A stretch of DNA of 48,841 bases from CAYXEN01 sp964464035 (GTDB lineage Bacteria > Krumholzibacteriota > Krumholzibacteriia > WVZY01): NCBI GenBank assembly GCA_964464035.1, contig CAYXEN010000015.1, forward strand, positions 1-48,841, written 5' to 3'. The stretch's first letter is position 1, and the number at the start of each line of letters is the position of its first letter. The notes beneath the pieces were generated by a model. That model worked only from the letters and a program-made list of their open reading frames with translations. It was not told the DNA's origin and searched no databases. Positions 17,713 to 25,237 of this stretch are shown here, piece after piece. The position numbers were made by a program, and so were the translations under genes.

Positions 17713-18855
17713 TCAGCGAGGCGCCCTGATCCCGGAGTGCGAATGATATTCTTTCTTCATGTCGAGGATTCTCGCGAGCAGTTCCGGTGGATATATCCTG
17801 CCCTCGCCCTTGCTCCACGCGTTTTTGCCCAACTTGAAGAAACTTCTTCGCACGTTGTCCTCGACTCTTATCACTTCGATACCCTCGCGCTCGATCGCGT
17901 CCATCGCTTCGATGTTCTGCAACCGGGTTTTTTCGGTCAGCTTGCGCAGCTCGCGCTCGGAGATCGCCAGCAGCTTGTCGATGTCTTCGCGCGAAACTTT
18001 CCGCAAAGCTTTCTTCGATACGAGCACGGCGCCGATGCTGTATGTGATCGGCACGTCGGTCATGTACTTGACCCGCGTGAACCACTGTACCGCCACGCAG
18101 GCGAGCGGGGAGGCATAGACGGCGTCGATTACACCCATCTGCAGCGAGGTCAGCACGTCGGGAACGGAAAGGGGAATGGGAGACACTCCGAAGGCGTCGA
18201 AGAACAATTCGGCCAGGGGATCCCCCGACCATATCCACATCTTGGCCCGCTTGAGATCCTCCGGCGACGAGATCGGTCGGTTGGAGAAGATATGGATGAA
18301 CCCGACGTCGGCCCAGCCCAAGAGGAGCATGCCTCGCCCTTCGAAAGTCGCTCGAAATATAGAGTCCAGCCTCGCCCGCACGAAATCGATCTCCCCGGCG
18401 GATTCGAAGAGGAAAGGAAGTTCGAGCACGCGCACCTTCGGAGCGATGCTTCCCAGTCCGTATCCCGTGAAGCCGCCTCCATGGAGTTGTCCGTTCCGGA
18501 TCTTCCTCAAGACGTCTTTCTCGTCCCCCTGCACGCCGCCCGAGTAGAACTTGAACCCGATCCGGTTGGAAGTTTCCTTGCGGACCTCCGCGTCTATCGC
18601 GTGCATGGTCTTCATCCACGTGCTTCCCTCGGGGGCCAGCGTTGCGAACTTGATGATCACAGCCGGCTTCTCGCGCTTGGCCGCTCGAGAGGCGACCGGG
18701 CACGCCAGGCAATACAGCAAGAAAGCGACCGCCGCGCCGACGACGAAGAGACGTCGCCCGCGGACCCGCCCGGGGAAGAAGGCGCGCTTTAGCCGCGGGC
18801 TCGCGCGTCGCGGGGTTTTCCCGCCCGGAAACAGTGATTCTCTAGAACAGTTCAT
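17713..18855 (-). CDS. dctP: TRAP transporter substrate-binding protein DctP (TatP-like)
   Basis: A 380-residue periplasmic binding protein. A long basic N-terminus precedes a hydrophobic signal core at about residues 36-54. The mature part has the family segments IIKFATLAPEGSTWM, the arginine-containing substrate region and KMWIWSGDPLAELFFDAFGV. The start ATG 18855 is supported by GAGGAG immediately upstream and overlaps the end of tatT by 14 bases; a shorter start nearer the hydrophobic core is possible. TRAP binding proteins normally take carboxylate ligands. The subgroup with a TatT partner, described from Treponema pallidum, was proposed to handle hydrophobic ligands. The substrate here is undetermined. 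Confidence 0.92.
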   Translation of the reverse strand: MNCSRESLFPGGKTPRRASPRLKRAFFPGRVRGRRLFVVGAAVAFLLYCLACPVASRAAKREKPAVIIKFATLAPEGSTWMKTMHAIDAEVRKETSNRIGFKFYSGGVQGDEKDVLRKIRNGQLHGGGFTGYGLGSIAPKVRVLELPFLFESAGEIDFVRARLDSIFRATFEGRGMLLLGWADVGFIHIFSNRPISSPEDLKRAKMWIWSGDPLAELFFDAFGVSPIPLSVPDVLTSLQMGVIDAVYASPLACVAVQWFTRVKYMTDVPITYSIGAVLVSKKALRKVSREDIDKLLAISERELRKLTEKTRLQNIEAMDAIEREGIEVIRVEDNVRRSFFKLGKNAWSKGEGRIYPPELLARILDMKKEYHSHSGIRAPR

Positions 18856-19726
18856 CTTTCTCCTCGAGGAGTCTTTCCGCTCTGAGCTTGGCGATCGCGT
18901 TGAGGAGCCGGTAGCGGGGCAAAAGGTCGTCGGGCTCCTTCAGTATTCGAGTGAGAGTGTTCGAGAACAACTCGGCGTCTTGAATTCTGTAGCAGTAATA
19001 CCTTGCGAAAAAATACTTTGCAAGTAGGAACTTCCCCCCCGAGATGCTGAAGGCGCGCTCGAAGTTCTCCTTCGAAGCTTTCGGGTCGCCGCCCATCATG
19101 GGCGGCCTGAATGCGTGTATGCTCCCGAGCATCATGTAAGGCAGACCCTCGAAGTAGCCGCCGTCCAGCGAACAGGCCCGTTCGAGCAGGATCACTACGC
19201 GCGGAATGTCCGCTATCGCCGTGACGGAGTCCAGATTCAGGTTTATGTATTGCGCCCAGTTGGCCGCCGTCCAGGCGAGGGCGGGAACGTCCCGCACGGT
19301 GAACCTGCCCGCCATGGCGGAGAATTCGCTCGTGTCACCGCTCCATCGGTCCGCCCGTTTCACGCCGTGGAGAAGAGCGGCTCGGCCGTGCATGAACCCC
19401 CTGTGATAGAGATAGGAGGCATAGGCCGGGTCCTCGTCCTCGACGGCGGCGAATGCATAGCTGAAGTAGAGCATGGAGGCGTTGACGCGGAGCTTTTCGT
19501 TCGATGGATCCGTCGCGATCAAGCCCTCGAGAAGATAGAGATTCGAAGGCAAGGACGCGGTGAACGTCTCCACGCTCGGGCTCGAGAGCGCGAATTCCCG
19601 CGTGTTCTCGAGGACGGGAACCATCGCCCGCGTCGCCAGGCGCGACGTGGAGCATCCGGCGGCGAGGATGACAAGAGCCGTGAGCAGCAGGAAAAGCCGC
19701 GTGGATGTGTTCCGGGGTTCGATCAT
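18842..19726 (-). CDS. tatT: TRAP-associated TPR lipoprotein TatT
   Basis: A 294-residue lipoprotein: hydrophobic signal at about 9-23 with lipobox LAAGC, cleavage expected before Cys25. The helical, TPR-like remainder matches the TatT family (T. pallidum TP0956), periplasmic proteins with hidden tetratricopeptide repeats that associate with the cognate DctP. It is the first gene of the operon and overlaps dctP, which supports the partnership. The Shine-Dalgarno before ATG 19726 is weak, so a nearby alternative start is not excluded. Confidence 0.85.
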   Translation of the reverse strand: MIEPRNTSTRLFLLLTALVILAAGCSTSRLATRAMVPVLENTREFALSSPSVETFTASLPSNLYLLEGLIATDPSNEKLRVNASMLYFSYAFAAVEDEDPAYASYLYHRGFMHGRAALLHGVKRADRWSGDTSEFSAMAGRFTVRDVPALAWTAANWAQYINLNLDSVTAIADIPRVVILLERACSLDGGYFEGLPYMMLGSIHAFRPPMMGGDPKASKENFERAFSISGGKFLLAKYFFARYYCYRIQDAELFSNTLTRILKEPDDLLPRYRLLNAIAKLRAERLLEEKDELF

Positions 19727-19870
19727 CGTGGATGACGATAGAATTCGATGGAAGATAGAGTCAAGAAATTAAATACACGTTTCACGGAGCAGAACCATGG
19801 CCTCGCTCAGGCGGCCGCCCGGAGGCTGGCCAGGCAAAGATAACCGGATAATCAAGGGTTTGGATTATCT

Positions 19871-19899
19871 ATTATATTCTTTTATTTCAACAGATTGAA
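19871..19899 (-). promoter_or_regulatory. candidate promoter of the TRAP operon
   Basis: On the minus strand TTCAAT and a perfect TATAAT are separated by 17 bases in an AT-rich patch. The leader to tatT would be about 140 bases. It is arranged back to back with a rightward promoter 12 bases away. Confidence 0.4.
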
Positions 19900-19910
19900 T
19901 AGATTTTTCC

Positions 19911-19939
19911 TTGAACCACGGATCTTCTCCGATTATATT
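19911..19939 (+). promoter_or_regulatory. candidate promoter of the Rieske/cytochrome b operon
   Basis: TTGAAC (19911-19916), a 17-base spacer and TATATT (19934-19939). The leader to ATG 20127 would be about 180 bases. The remainder of the spacer (19940-20126) holds no gene that I can recognise. Confidence 0.45.
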
Positions 19940-20126
19940 AGCGCAGACGATCCCCGCTAGTCCGCACGATTCCTGAAAAACCCTTTGCATGAAACGAGTA
20001 TCGGGCGAGGCCGCTCTGCGTCCGGGCCGAAAGTCATTGCCATGGATGACGGGTTCGGGCTATTACCTTTATAGGGCGCGGGCGGACGCTTGCAACGCGT
20101 GACTCCTTGACGAAGGAAGAGGGAAC

Positions 20127-20573
20127 ATGACGGATCAATCTTCAAAGAGCAGCGGGATGACGAGAAGATCGTTTCTCGACGTGATCTTTTCGGGATCCAT
20201 CCTCTTGACGTTGGTTACGTTTATCGGCGCCGCCCTGAAATTCCTTCTTCCCCCGGAGAGCTCCGCACTCGGCGGCAAGAGGGTCCTGGTCGGCGAACTG
20301 GATCAGATACCGGTAGGGGGTTCGGTGCGCAGGGTTCTCGCCGGGCAGGGAGTCTTGATAGTCAGGACGCGGACGGGATTCGCCGGGCTCAGCCTCAACT
20401 GTACGCACAAGGGATGCAACGTCGAATGGGACGAGGAGAAGAAGGTCGTACTCTGCCCGTGCCACGGCGGCGTATTCGACCTCCAGGGAAACGTTCTCAG
20501 CGGCCCTCCGCCCAGGCCGCTCAAGCGGTACAGGATAAAGATCCTCGACAACAAGGTTTACGTCGAAGGATGA
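20127..20573 (+). CDS. Rieske [2Fe-2S] protein of a cytochrome bc complex
   Basis: A 148-residue protein with a twin-arginine N-terminus (TRRSFLD, residues 12-18), a membrane anchor (about 20-40) and the two Rieske cluster boxes CTHKGC (near 92) and CPCHGG (near 111), giving two Cys and two His ligands. It accepts electrons from quinol at the Qo site of the cytochrome b encoded next. GGAAGAGGG lies upstream of the ATG. Its stop overlaps the start of the cytochrome b gene, the first link in a coupled five-gene chain. Confidence 0.95.
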   Translation: MTDQSSKSSGMTRRSFLDVIFSGSILLTLVTFIGAALKFLLPPESSALGGKRVLVGELDQIPVGGSVRRVLAGQGVLIVRTRTGFAGLSLNCTHKGCNVEWDEEKKVVLCPCHGGVFDLQGNVLSGPPPRPLKRYRIKILDNKVYVEG

Positions 20574-21382
20574 CGATGACGAGCGCAAGGAACAGAATCA
20601 AGAAACTGCTGGATTGGGTAGACGAGAGAGTGGGGCTGAGGGAGTTCATCCAGAACATCAGCCCCGAGCGCTTGATCTATGATCCCATCGACCGGAGATT
20701 GGATCTGCGAAGCAGCATCCTTCGCATTTTCCGCAGGGAATTACCCGCCGGCTTCTCAGTGGGAAACTATCTTGGATTGATCATATTCTTTCTTTTCGTG
20801 ATCCAAGTGACGACCGGTATCCTCCTCGCTTTCTATTACAAGCCTTCTCTCGATATGGCCTACCAGAGTGTCCAGCACATCGTGAACAACGTTCCACTGG
20901 GCTTCCTCGTCCGCGAGATTCATGCATGGACGAGCGAGTTGATGATACTGATGGTGATCCTGCACGTAGCAAGGGTTTATTTTCGAGGAGCCTACACAAG
21001 GCCGCGTGAGCTGACTTGGTTCACAGGAAGCCTGCTTCTCATAGCGACGCTCGGTTTCGGTTTCACCGGATACTTGCTTCCCTGGAGCCAGAAGGCGTAC
21101 TGGGGCACGAGGGTGGGAACGGAAGTAATAGGGTGGTTGCCCTTGATCGGGCCTACGCTTCTGTCTTTGCTGAGGGGAGGGACCGACATAACGGGCGAGA
21201 CTCTCACGCGCTTCTATGCGATCCACATTCTCATGCTGCCGTGGATCATCACGGCCCTGATCTTCCTGCATTTCGCCTTGATAAAGAGGCTTGGCCTCGG
21301 CGAGGGAACCGCGCGGGATCAGGATCGTTCCGTCCGTTCCGGGGCGGGGTCCGAGCGCGGCGTATCGAAGGATGGAACATGA
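20570..21382 (+). CDS. petB: cytochrome b6-type subunit (N-terminal half of cytochrome b)
   Basis: A 270-residue protein with four transmembrane helices that binds the two b haems. Ligand pairs are visible: HAWTSELMILMVILH (13 residues between histidines) and HILMLPWIITALIFLH (14 between), which is the b6 spacing; the mitochondrial type has 13 and 13. No cysteine is present, so the covalent haem c-n/c-i attached through a Cys in plant b6 is not expected. ATG 20570 overlaps the Rieske stop; ATG 20576, two codons on, has a slightly better placed GAAGGA and is an equal alternative. It is followed by a separate subunit IV gene, as in b6f complexes. Confidence 0.93.
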   Translation: MTMTSARNRIKKLLDWVDERVGLREFIQNISPERLIYDPIDRRLDLRSSILRIFRRELPAGFSVGNYLGLIIFFLFVIQVTTGILLAFYYKPSLDMAYQSVQHIVNNVPLGFLVREIHAWTSELMILMVILHVARVYFRGAYTRPRELTWFTGSLLLIATLGFGFTGYLLPWSQKAYWGTRVGTEVIGWLPLIGPTLLSLLRGGTDITGETLTRFYAIHILMLPWIITALIFLHFALIKRLGLGEGTARDQDRSVRSGAGSERGVSKDGT

Positions 21383-21939
21383 ACGTGGATAAGGAACAAA
21401 CCGATAAGGACATGCCGAAGGGCCCGTACCGGGAAAGGAAGCAATACGTCTATCCCGATCTCGTCTTCAACGGGATCGTCATGCTCTATCTCATCATGGG
21501 CATCCTGATCACATTGGCGATAGTCAAGCCTTTCGGCCTCGGTGATGTAGCCGATCCGCTGCGTTCCCCCGAGGTCATAAAGCCCGAGTGGTATTTCCTG
21601 GCCTTCTACCAGTTCATCAATTACCTGCCCAAGGGCGTTGGGACCGGGTTCGTTTTTCTCGGGATATTTCTCTTCTGTTTCTGGCCGCTTCTGCCGGGCG
21701 TGAGAGGGAAGTACCGGGCGAAATACCTGAAGGTCGTCGGGGTCCTGTTCGTCCTGTCTTACGTCTTTCTGGGCGTGATAGGCTATCTGGCGGAATCGGA
21801 TCGCACGATCTTGGGCAGGAAATATCATTTCGACATGAAGGGGGTCCCCCACGTGGTTCAGCCGGATTCTTCCGTGACGACGGGTGGACCCGGTGACACC
21901 AGCGGTCGAGTCGATTCCGGGGACGGTGAGCTGAGATGA
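21379..21939 (+). CDS. petD: cytochrome b6f subunit IV-like protein (C-terminal half of cytochrome b)
   Basis: A 186-residue membrane protein with three predicted helices (about 33-52, 90-110 and 122-142). It contains the quinol-oxidation motif PEWY followed by FLAFYQFINYLPKG. ATG 21379 is chosen because GAAGGA lies six bases upstream and the ATGA overlaps the petB stop. Its C-terminal tail of about 40 Gly/Ser/Asp-rich residues extends past the usual family end. No cytochrome f or c1 follows; two multihaem cytochromes take that position. Confidence 0.92.
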   Translation: MNVDKEQTDKDMPKGPYRERKQYVYPDLVFNGIVMLYLIMGILITLAIVKPFGLGDVADPLRSPEVIKPEWYFLAFYQFINYLPKGVGTGFVFLGIFLFCFWPLLPGVRGKYRAKYLKVVGVLFVLSYVFLGVIGYLAESDRTILGRKYHFDMKGVPHVVQPDSSVTTGGPGDTSGRVDSGDGELR

Positions 21940-23189
21940 AGAGAATCGTACTCGCAGGCCTTCTCGCCGCTCTCGGGATCTCGTCGGCGTACGTCCCGGT
22001 GCCGGCTTCCGGCCTCGACCGTAACTATTCGTGCATACTGTGCCACAGCGACAAGAAGAACCAGTTCTTCTCCGGCATCCACTACAAGCGGAACATCCTC
22101 TGCGAAGATTGCCACGGGGGAGACGCCGGTGCCATGGACGAAAGTGCGCACGCGCGATCCGCTGGATTCAAGAGCGATATCAACGACGACAAGAAACCTT
22201 TCAGCAAGAAAGAGATAGTCAAGCTCTGCGCGTCATGCCACTCCGACGCCAGGAAGATGCTTCAGTACGGCATCCCTTCGAACCAGGAAGAGTTGTACCG
22301 GATAAGCATGCACGGCCGGGCGCTCTTCGGGAAGAACGACGAGAACGTCGCGGTCTGCACGGATTGCCACGGCGTGCATCAGATTCTTCCCCCGAGTGAC
22401 CCGAGGAGCAAGGTATACATCAGCAATCTGCCCGTAACGTGCGCATCGTGCCACGCGGACAAGGAGCTCATGAAGCGGTACGGGCTGCCGTGGGACATCT
22501 TCGACGAGTTCCGCAAGAGCGTGCACGGGCGCGCTCTCGTGGAGAAGAACGATACCCGATCGCCGAATTGCGCCAATTGCCACGGCGTACACGGAGCGAC
22601 CCCGCCGCAGGTGAACGAAATAGAAAATGTCTGCGGCAAGTGCCACGACAAGACGAAGGAGTATTTCAACGCGGGGCCGCATCGCGAGGCGATGATAGCG
22701 CAGGGCCTGGGCGAGTGCGTGAGCTGCCACGGCGACCACGACGTGAGGAAGGCCTCGCTGGATCTCTTCGACGAAGTTTGTATAGATTGCCACGACGCGT
22801 CGTCGGGGGCCTTCAGGAGGGGGCAGAGCATAAAAGCCCTCGTAGTCGAGGCGGCGGGTACGATCGATGACGTGAGGGAGCAGGCGAGGGAGGCCGCTCG
22901 CAACGGTATCGACATAACGCCCTATGAACAGGACTTGATCGAAGCGGAAACGAACCTGATCCGCACGGCGCCCGTGACGCATTCATTGTCCGTCGCCGAA
23001 GTGGAGAAGTTGGCGCGTTCCTCGATGGCGATCGCGGAAGACGTAAAGCTCGAGCTCTTTCACAAGCACGAAGAGCTGCAGGAGAGAAAATTCATTCTCA
23101 TAGTGGTTTGGGGTTTCCTTGCGATGGTGATCCCGGTGACGGTGATCAAGCGTTACAGGACGGGCCGGAAGCTGCGGGATGAGAAATGA
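21936..23189 (+). CDS. nonahaem c-type cytochrome of the bc complex
   Basis: A 417-residue exported protein with a signal peptide (about 1-24), nine CXXCH motifs (CILCH, CEDCH, CASCH, CTDCH, CASCH, CANCH, CGKCH, CVSCH, CIDCH), a haem-free helical stretch (about 285-385) and a C-terminal membrane anchor (about 387-405). Several motifs have the CHGVH or CHGDH form, supplying distal ligands. ATGA overlaps with petD upstream and with the next cytochrome downstream make it part of the bc operon, so it probably replaces cytochrome f/c1 as electron acceptor from the Rieske protein (inference). Confidence 0.9.
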   Translation: MKRIVLAGLLAALGISSAYVPVPASGLDRNYSCILCHSDKKNQFFSGIHYKRNILCEDCHGGDAGAMDESAHARSAGFKSDINDDKKPFSKKEIVKLCASCHSDARKMLQYGIPSNQEELYRISMHGRALFGKNDENVAVCTDCHGVHQILPPSDPRSKVYISNLPVTCASCHADKELMKRYGLPWDIFDEFRKSVHGRALVEKNDTRSPNCANCHGVHGATPPQVNEIENVCGKCHDKTKEYFNAGPHREAMIAQGLGECVSCHGDHDVRKASLDLFDEVCIDCHDASSGAFRRGQSIKALVVEAAGTIDDVREQAREAARNGIDITPYEQDLIEAETNLIRTAPVTHSLSVAEVEKLARSSMAIAEDVKLELFHKHEELQERKFILIVVWGFLAMVIPVTVIKRYRTGRKLRDEK

Positions 23190-25237
23190 GCCAGGATTAC
23201 TTCATCGAGCGCATCTTGGGGTTCTTCGATTCCCACCCGAGGTTGACCAAGTGGATCAAGCGCGGCGCCAAGATCACGGTCATTCTGGTCTTCCTGGGAA
23301 TCATTTCCGGGGTGTCCCTTCTCAAGTACTCCAAGAAACCTGAATTCTGCAAGTCCTGCCATTACATGGAGCCTTTCTACGAAGCCTGGAAGACTTCGAG
23401 CCACAACGGGGTCCCGTGCATCGAATGCCACTACGCTCCGGGGATAAAGGAAGAGGTGCGGTCCAAGTGGGAGGCCCTCTCCCAGGTCGCGAAGTACGTG
23501 ACCGGAACGTACGGGACCAAGCCCTGGGCGGAGATCAGCGACAGGAGCTGCCTCCGTTCCGGTTGCCACGACAAGAGGCTCTTGAGGGGCAAGGTCGTAT
23601 TCAAGAACGTTCTCTTCGATCATTCTTCGCATCTAACCGAATTGCGCCGGGGAAAGAGGCTTCGCTGCACGAGCTGCCATTCACAGATCGTGCAAGGGGA
23701 GCACATGACGGTCACCACGGCGACATGCGTGCTTTGCCATTTCAAGGGCCAGGAGGAAGGCAAGGGCATGGCGCGCTGCACTCTCTGCCACTCCCCGCCT
23801 TCGGAGCCCGTTCAATTCGGCGGGGTGTCTTTCAACCATGCCGACGCGGTGAGGATGGGGATATCCTGCACGAAGTGCCATCTCAAGATGACGCAAGGCT
23901 CGGGCAACGTTCCACGCGAAAGGTGTTATTCGTGCCATCTCGAACCGGAGCGCATCGCCAAGTACGACGATTCGATCCTCCTCCACGACATCCACATAAC
24001 CGAGCACAAGGTGGAGTGCACCGCGTGCCACCTCGAGATGGAGCACAAGATAACCGACATGAACGAAGCCATATCCCTCGACTGCAATTCATGTCACCCG
24101 GATCATCACGCTGCGCAGAAGGAGCTGTACATGGGCATAGGCGGCAACGGCGTCGACCATCAGCCCGATCCCATGTTTCTCACGCGCGTCAACTGCGAGG
24201 GATGCCACATAGCACACGAGGGAAGCAAGGTCACCGGTTACACGAAGAAGGCTCCGTCGGCCGCCTGCATGTCTTGTCACGGCGTCAAGTACGGCAAGAT
24301 GCTCGGACAATGGAAAAAGGAAATGGACGAGATCCTTGCAAAGGGCAAGAAAGCCCGAAAGATCACCGCCGAAAGCCTGAGAAAGGCGGAGCGCCGGGGC
24401 AAGAACGTCCTCCGGGCCAGGCGGATCTTCGAGAAGGCCTCTTATAATATCGACCTGGTCGATTACGGCAAGGGAGTTCACAACGTCCGTTACTCGCAGC
24501 AGCTTATCGTCTCGGCGCTGGATTCGATGAAGGCCGTTCTGAAGCTCCTGGGAGCGAAGGTCGATCTGCCGAGTTACGAACACGGCTTGTCTGCGGCAAA
24601 GAACGAATGCTACCAGTGTCATTTCGGCATGTATTCCATCGTCAAGTACGGGGACAGGAATTTCCCGCATGAAAAGCACGTGGTGAGGGAGAGGATTCCG
24701 TGCCTGAACTGCCACGTGAACAACACCCGCCCCGCCGAGCCCGATCACGGCAAGCTAGCTATGGAGGGGGGAAAATGCGCCTCCTGCCACCACAAGCCGG
24801 GTGCCGCCTGCAAGCGTTGCCACCCGCTTCAGGACAAGGTCTTCCACGGCAAGCTGGAGTACGCGAGCGAGCCGGAGCCGGATTTCATGGCCGAAGCGGG
24901 CCTCGACTGCGAAGCCTGCCACTTGTCGGATGAAGGTGGGATAGTGAGACCCACCGGCGCCGTCTGCGCGGGCTGCCACGACGAATCCTATGCGGACTTG
25001 AAGACGGAGTGGCAGGGAGAGATAAGAACGAAGATCTCCGACCTGAGATCCCTCCTCAGGAAAGCAGAGAAGCTCCGCGGTCGCAAATCGGCCGGGAGCT
25101 CCTTGCGCATCCGGAAATGCACGAGCATATTGGACGCGGCCGTCTCCGACGGCAGCTACGGCGTGCACAACTTCCAGATGATGGAAGGGATGCTCGACGA
25201 GGCGGAAGCCTCGCTGAACTCCTACATCCATCAATGA
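23186..25237 (+). CDS. NapC/NirT-type membrane-anchored 18-haem cytochrome
   Basis: A 683-residue protein. An N-terminal anchor (about 25-47) is followed by a NapC/NrfH-like start, CKSCHYMEPFYEAW and CIECHYAPG. In total 17 CXXCH motifs and one CX4CH (CLRSGCH, near residue 127, a spacing known from cytochrome c3) are visible, so 18 haems. A helical, haem-poor insert lies at about 375-465 and another at about 610-680. It is the last gene of the Rieske-cytochrome b operon and may accept electrons from the nonahaem protein and carry them toward the periplasm. Its 3' end overlaps the 3' end of the opposing 42-haem gene by seven bases. Confidence 0.9.
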   Translation: MSQDYFIERILGFFDSHPRLTKWIKRGAKITVILVFLGIISGVSLLKYSKKPEFCKSCHYMEPFYEAWKTSSHNGVPCIECHYAPGIKEEVRSKWEALSQVAKYVTGTYGTKPWAEISDRSCLRSGCHDKRLLRGKVVFKNVLFDHSSHLTELRRGKRLRCTSCHSQIVQGEHMTVTTATCVLCHFKGQEEGKGMARCTLCHSPPSEPVQFGGVSFNHADAVRMGISCTKCHLKMTQGSGNVPRERCYSCHLEPERIAKYDDSILLHDIHITEHKVECTACHLEMEHKITDMNEAISLDCNSCHPDHHAAQKELYMGIGGNGVDHQPDPMFLTRVNCEGCHIAHEGSKVTGYTKKAPSAACMSCHGVKYGKMLGQWKKEMDEILAKGKKARKITAESLRKAERRGKNVLRARRIFEKASYNIDLVDYGKGVHNVRYSQQLIVSALDSMKAVLKLLGAKVDLPSYEHGLSAAKNECYQCHFGMYSIVKYGDRNFPHEKHVVRERIPCLNCHVNNTRPAEPDHGKLAMEGGKCASCHHKPGAACKRCHPLQDKVFHGKLEYASEPEPDFMAEAGLDCEACHLSDEGGIVRPTGAVCAGCHDESYADLKTEWQGEIRTKISDLRSLLRKAEKLRGRKSAGSSLRIRKCTSILDAAVSDGSYGVHNFQMMEGMLDEAEASLNSYIHQ

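Noticed and set aside
20079..20097. Sigma-54-like GG-N10-GC pattern before the Rieske gene
   Set aside because: The -12 part fits (TTGCA) but the -24 part does not resemble TGGCAC, and sigma-70-like boxes lie upstream.
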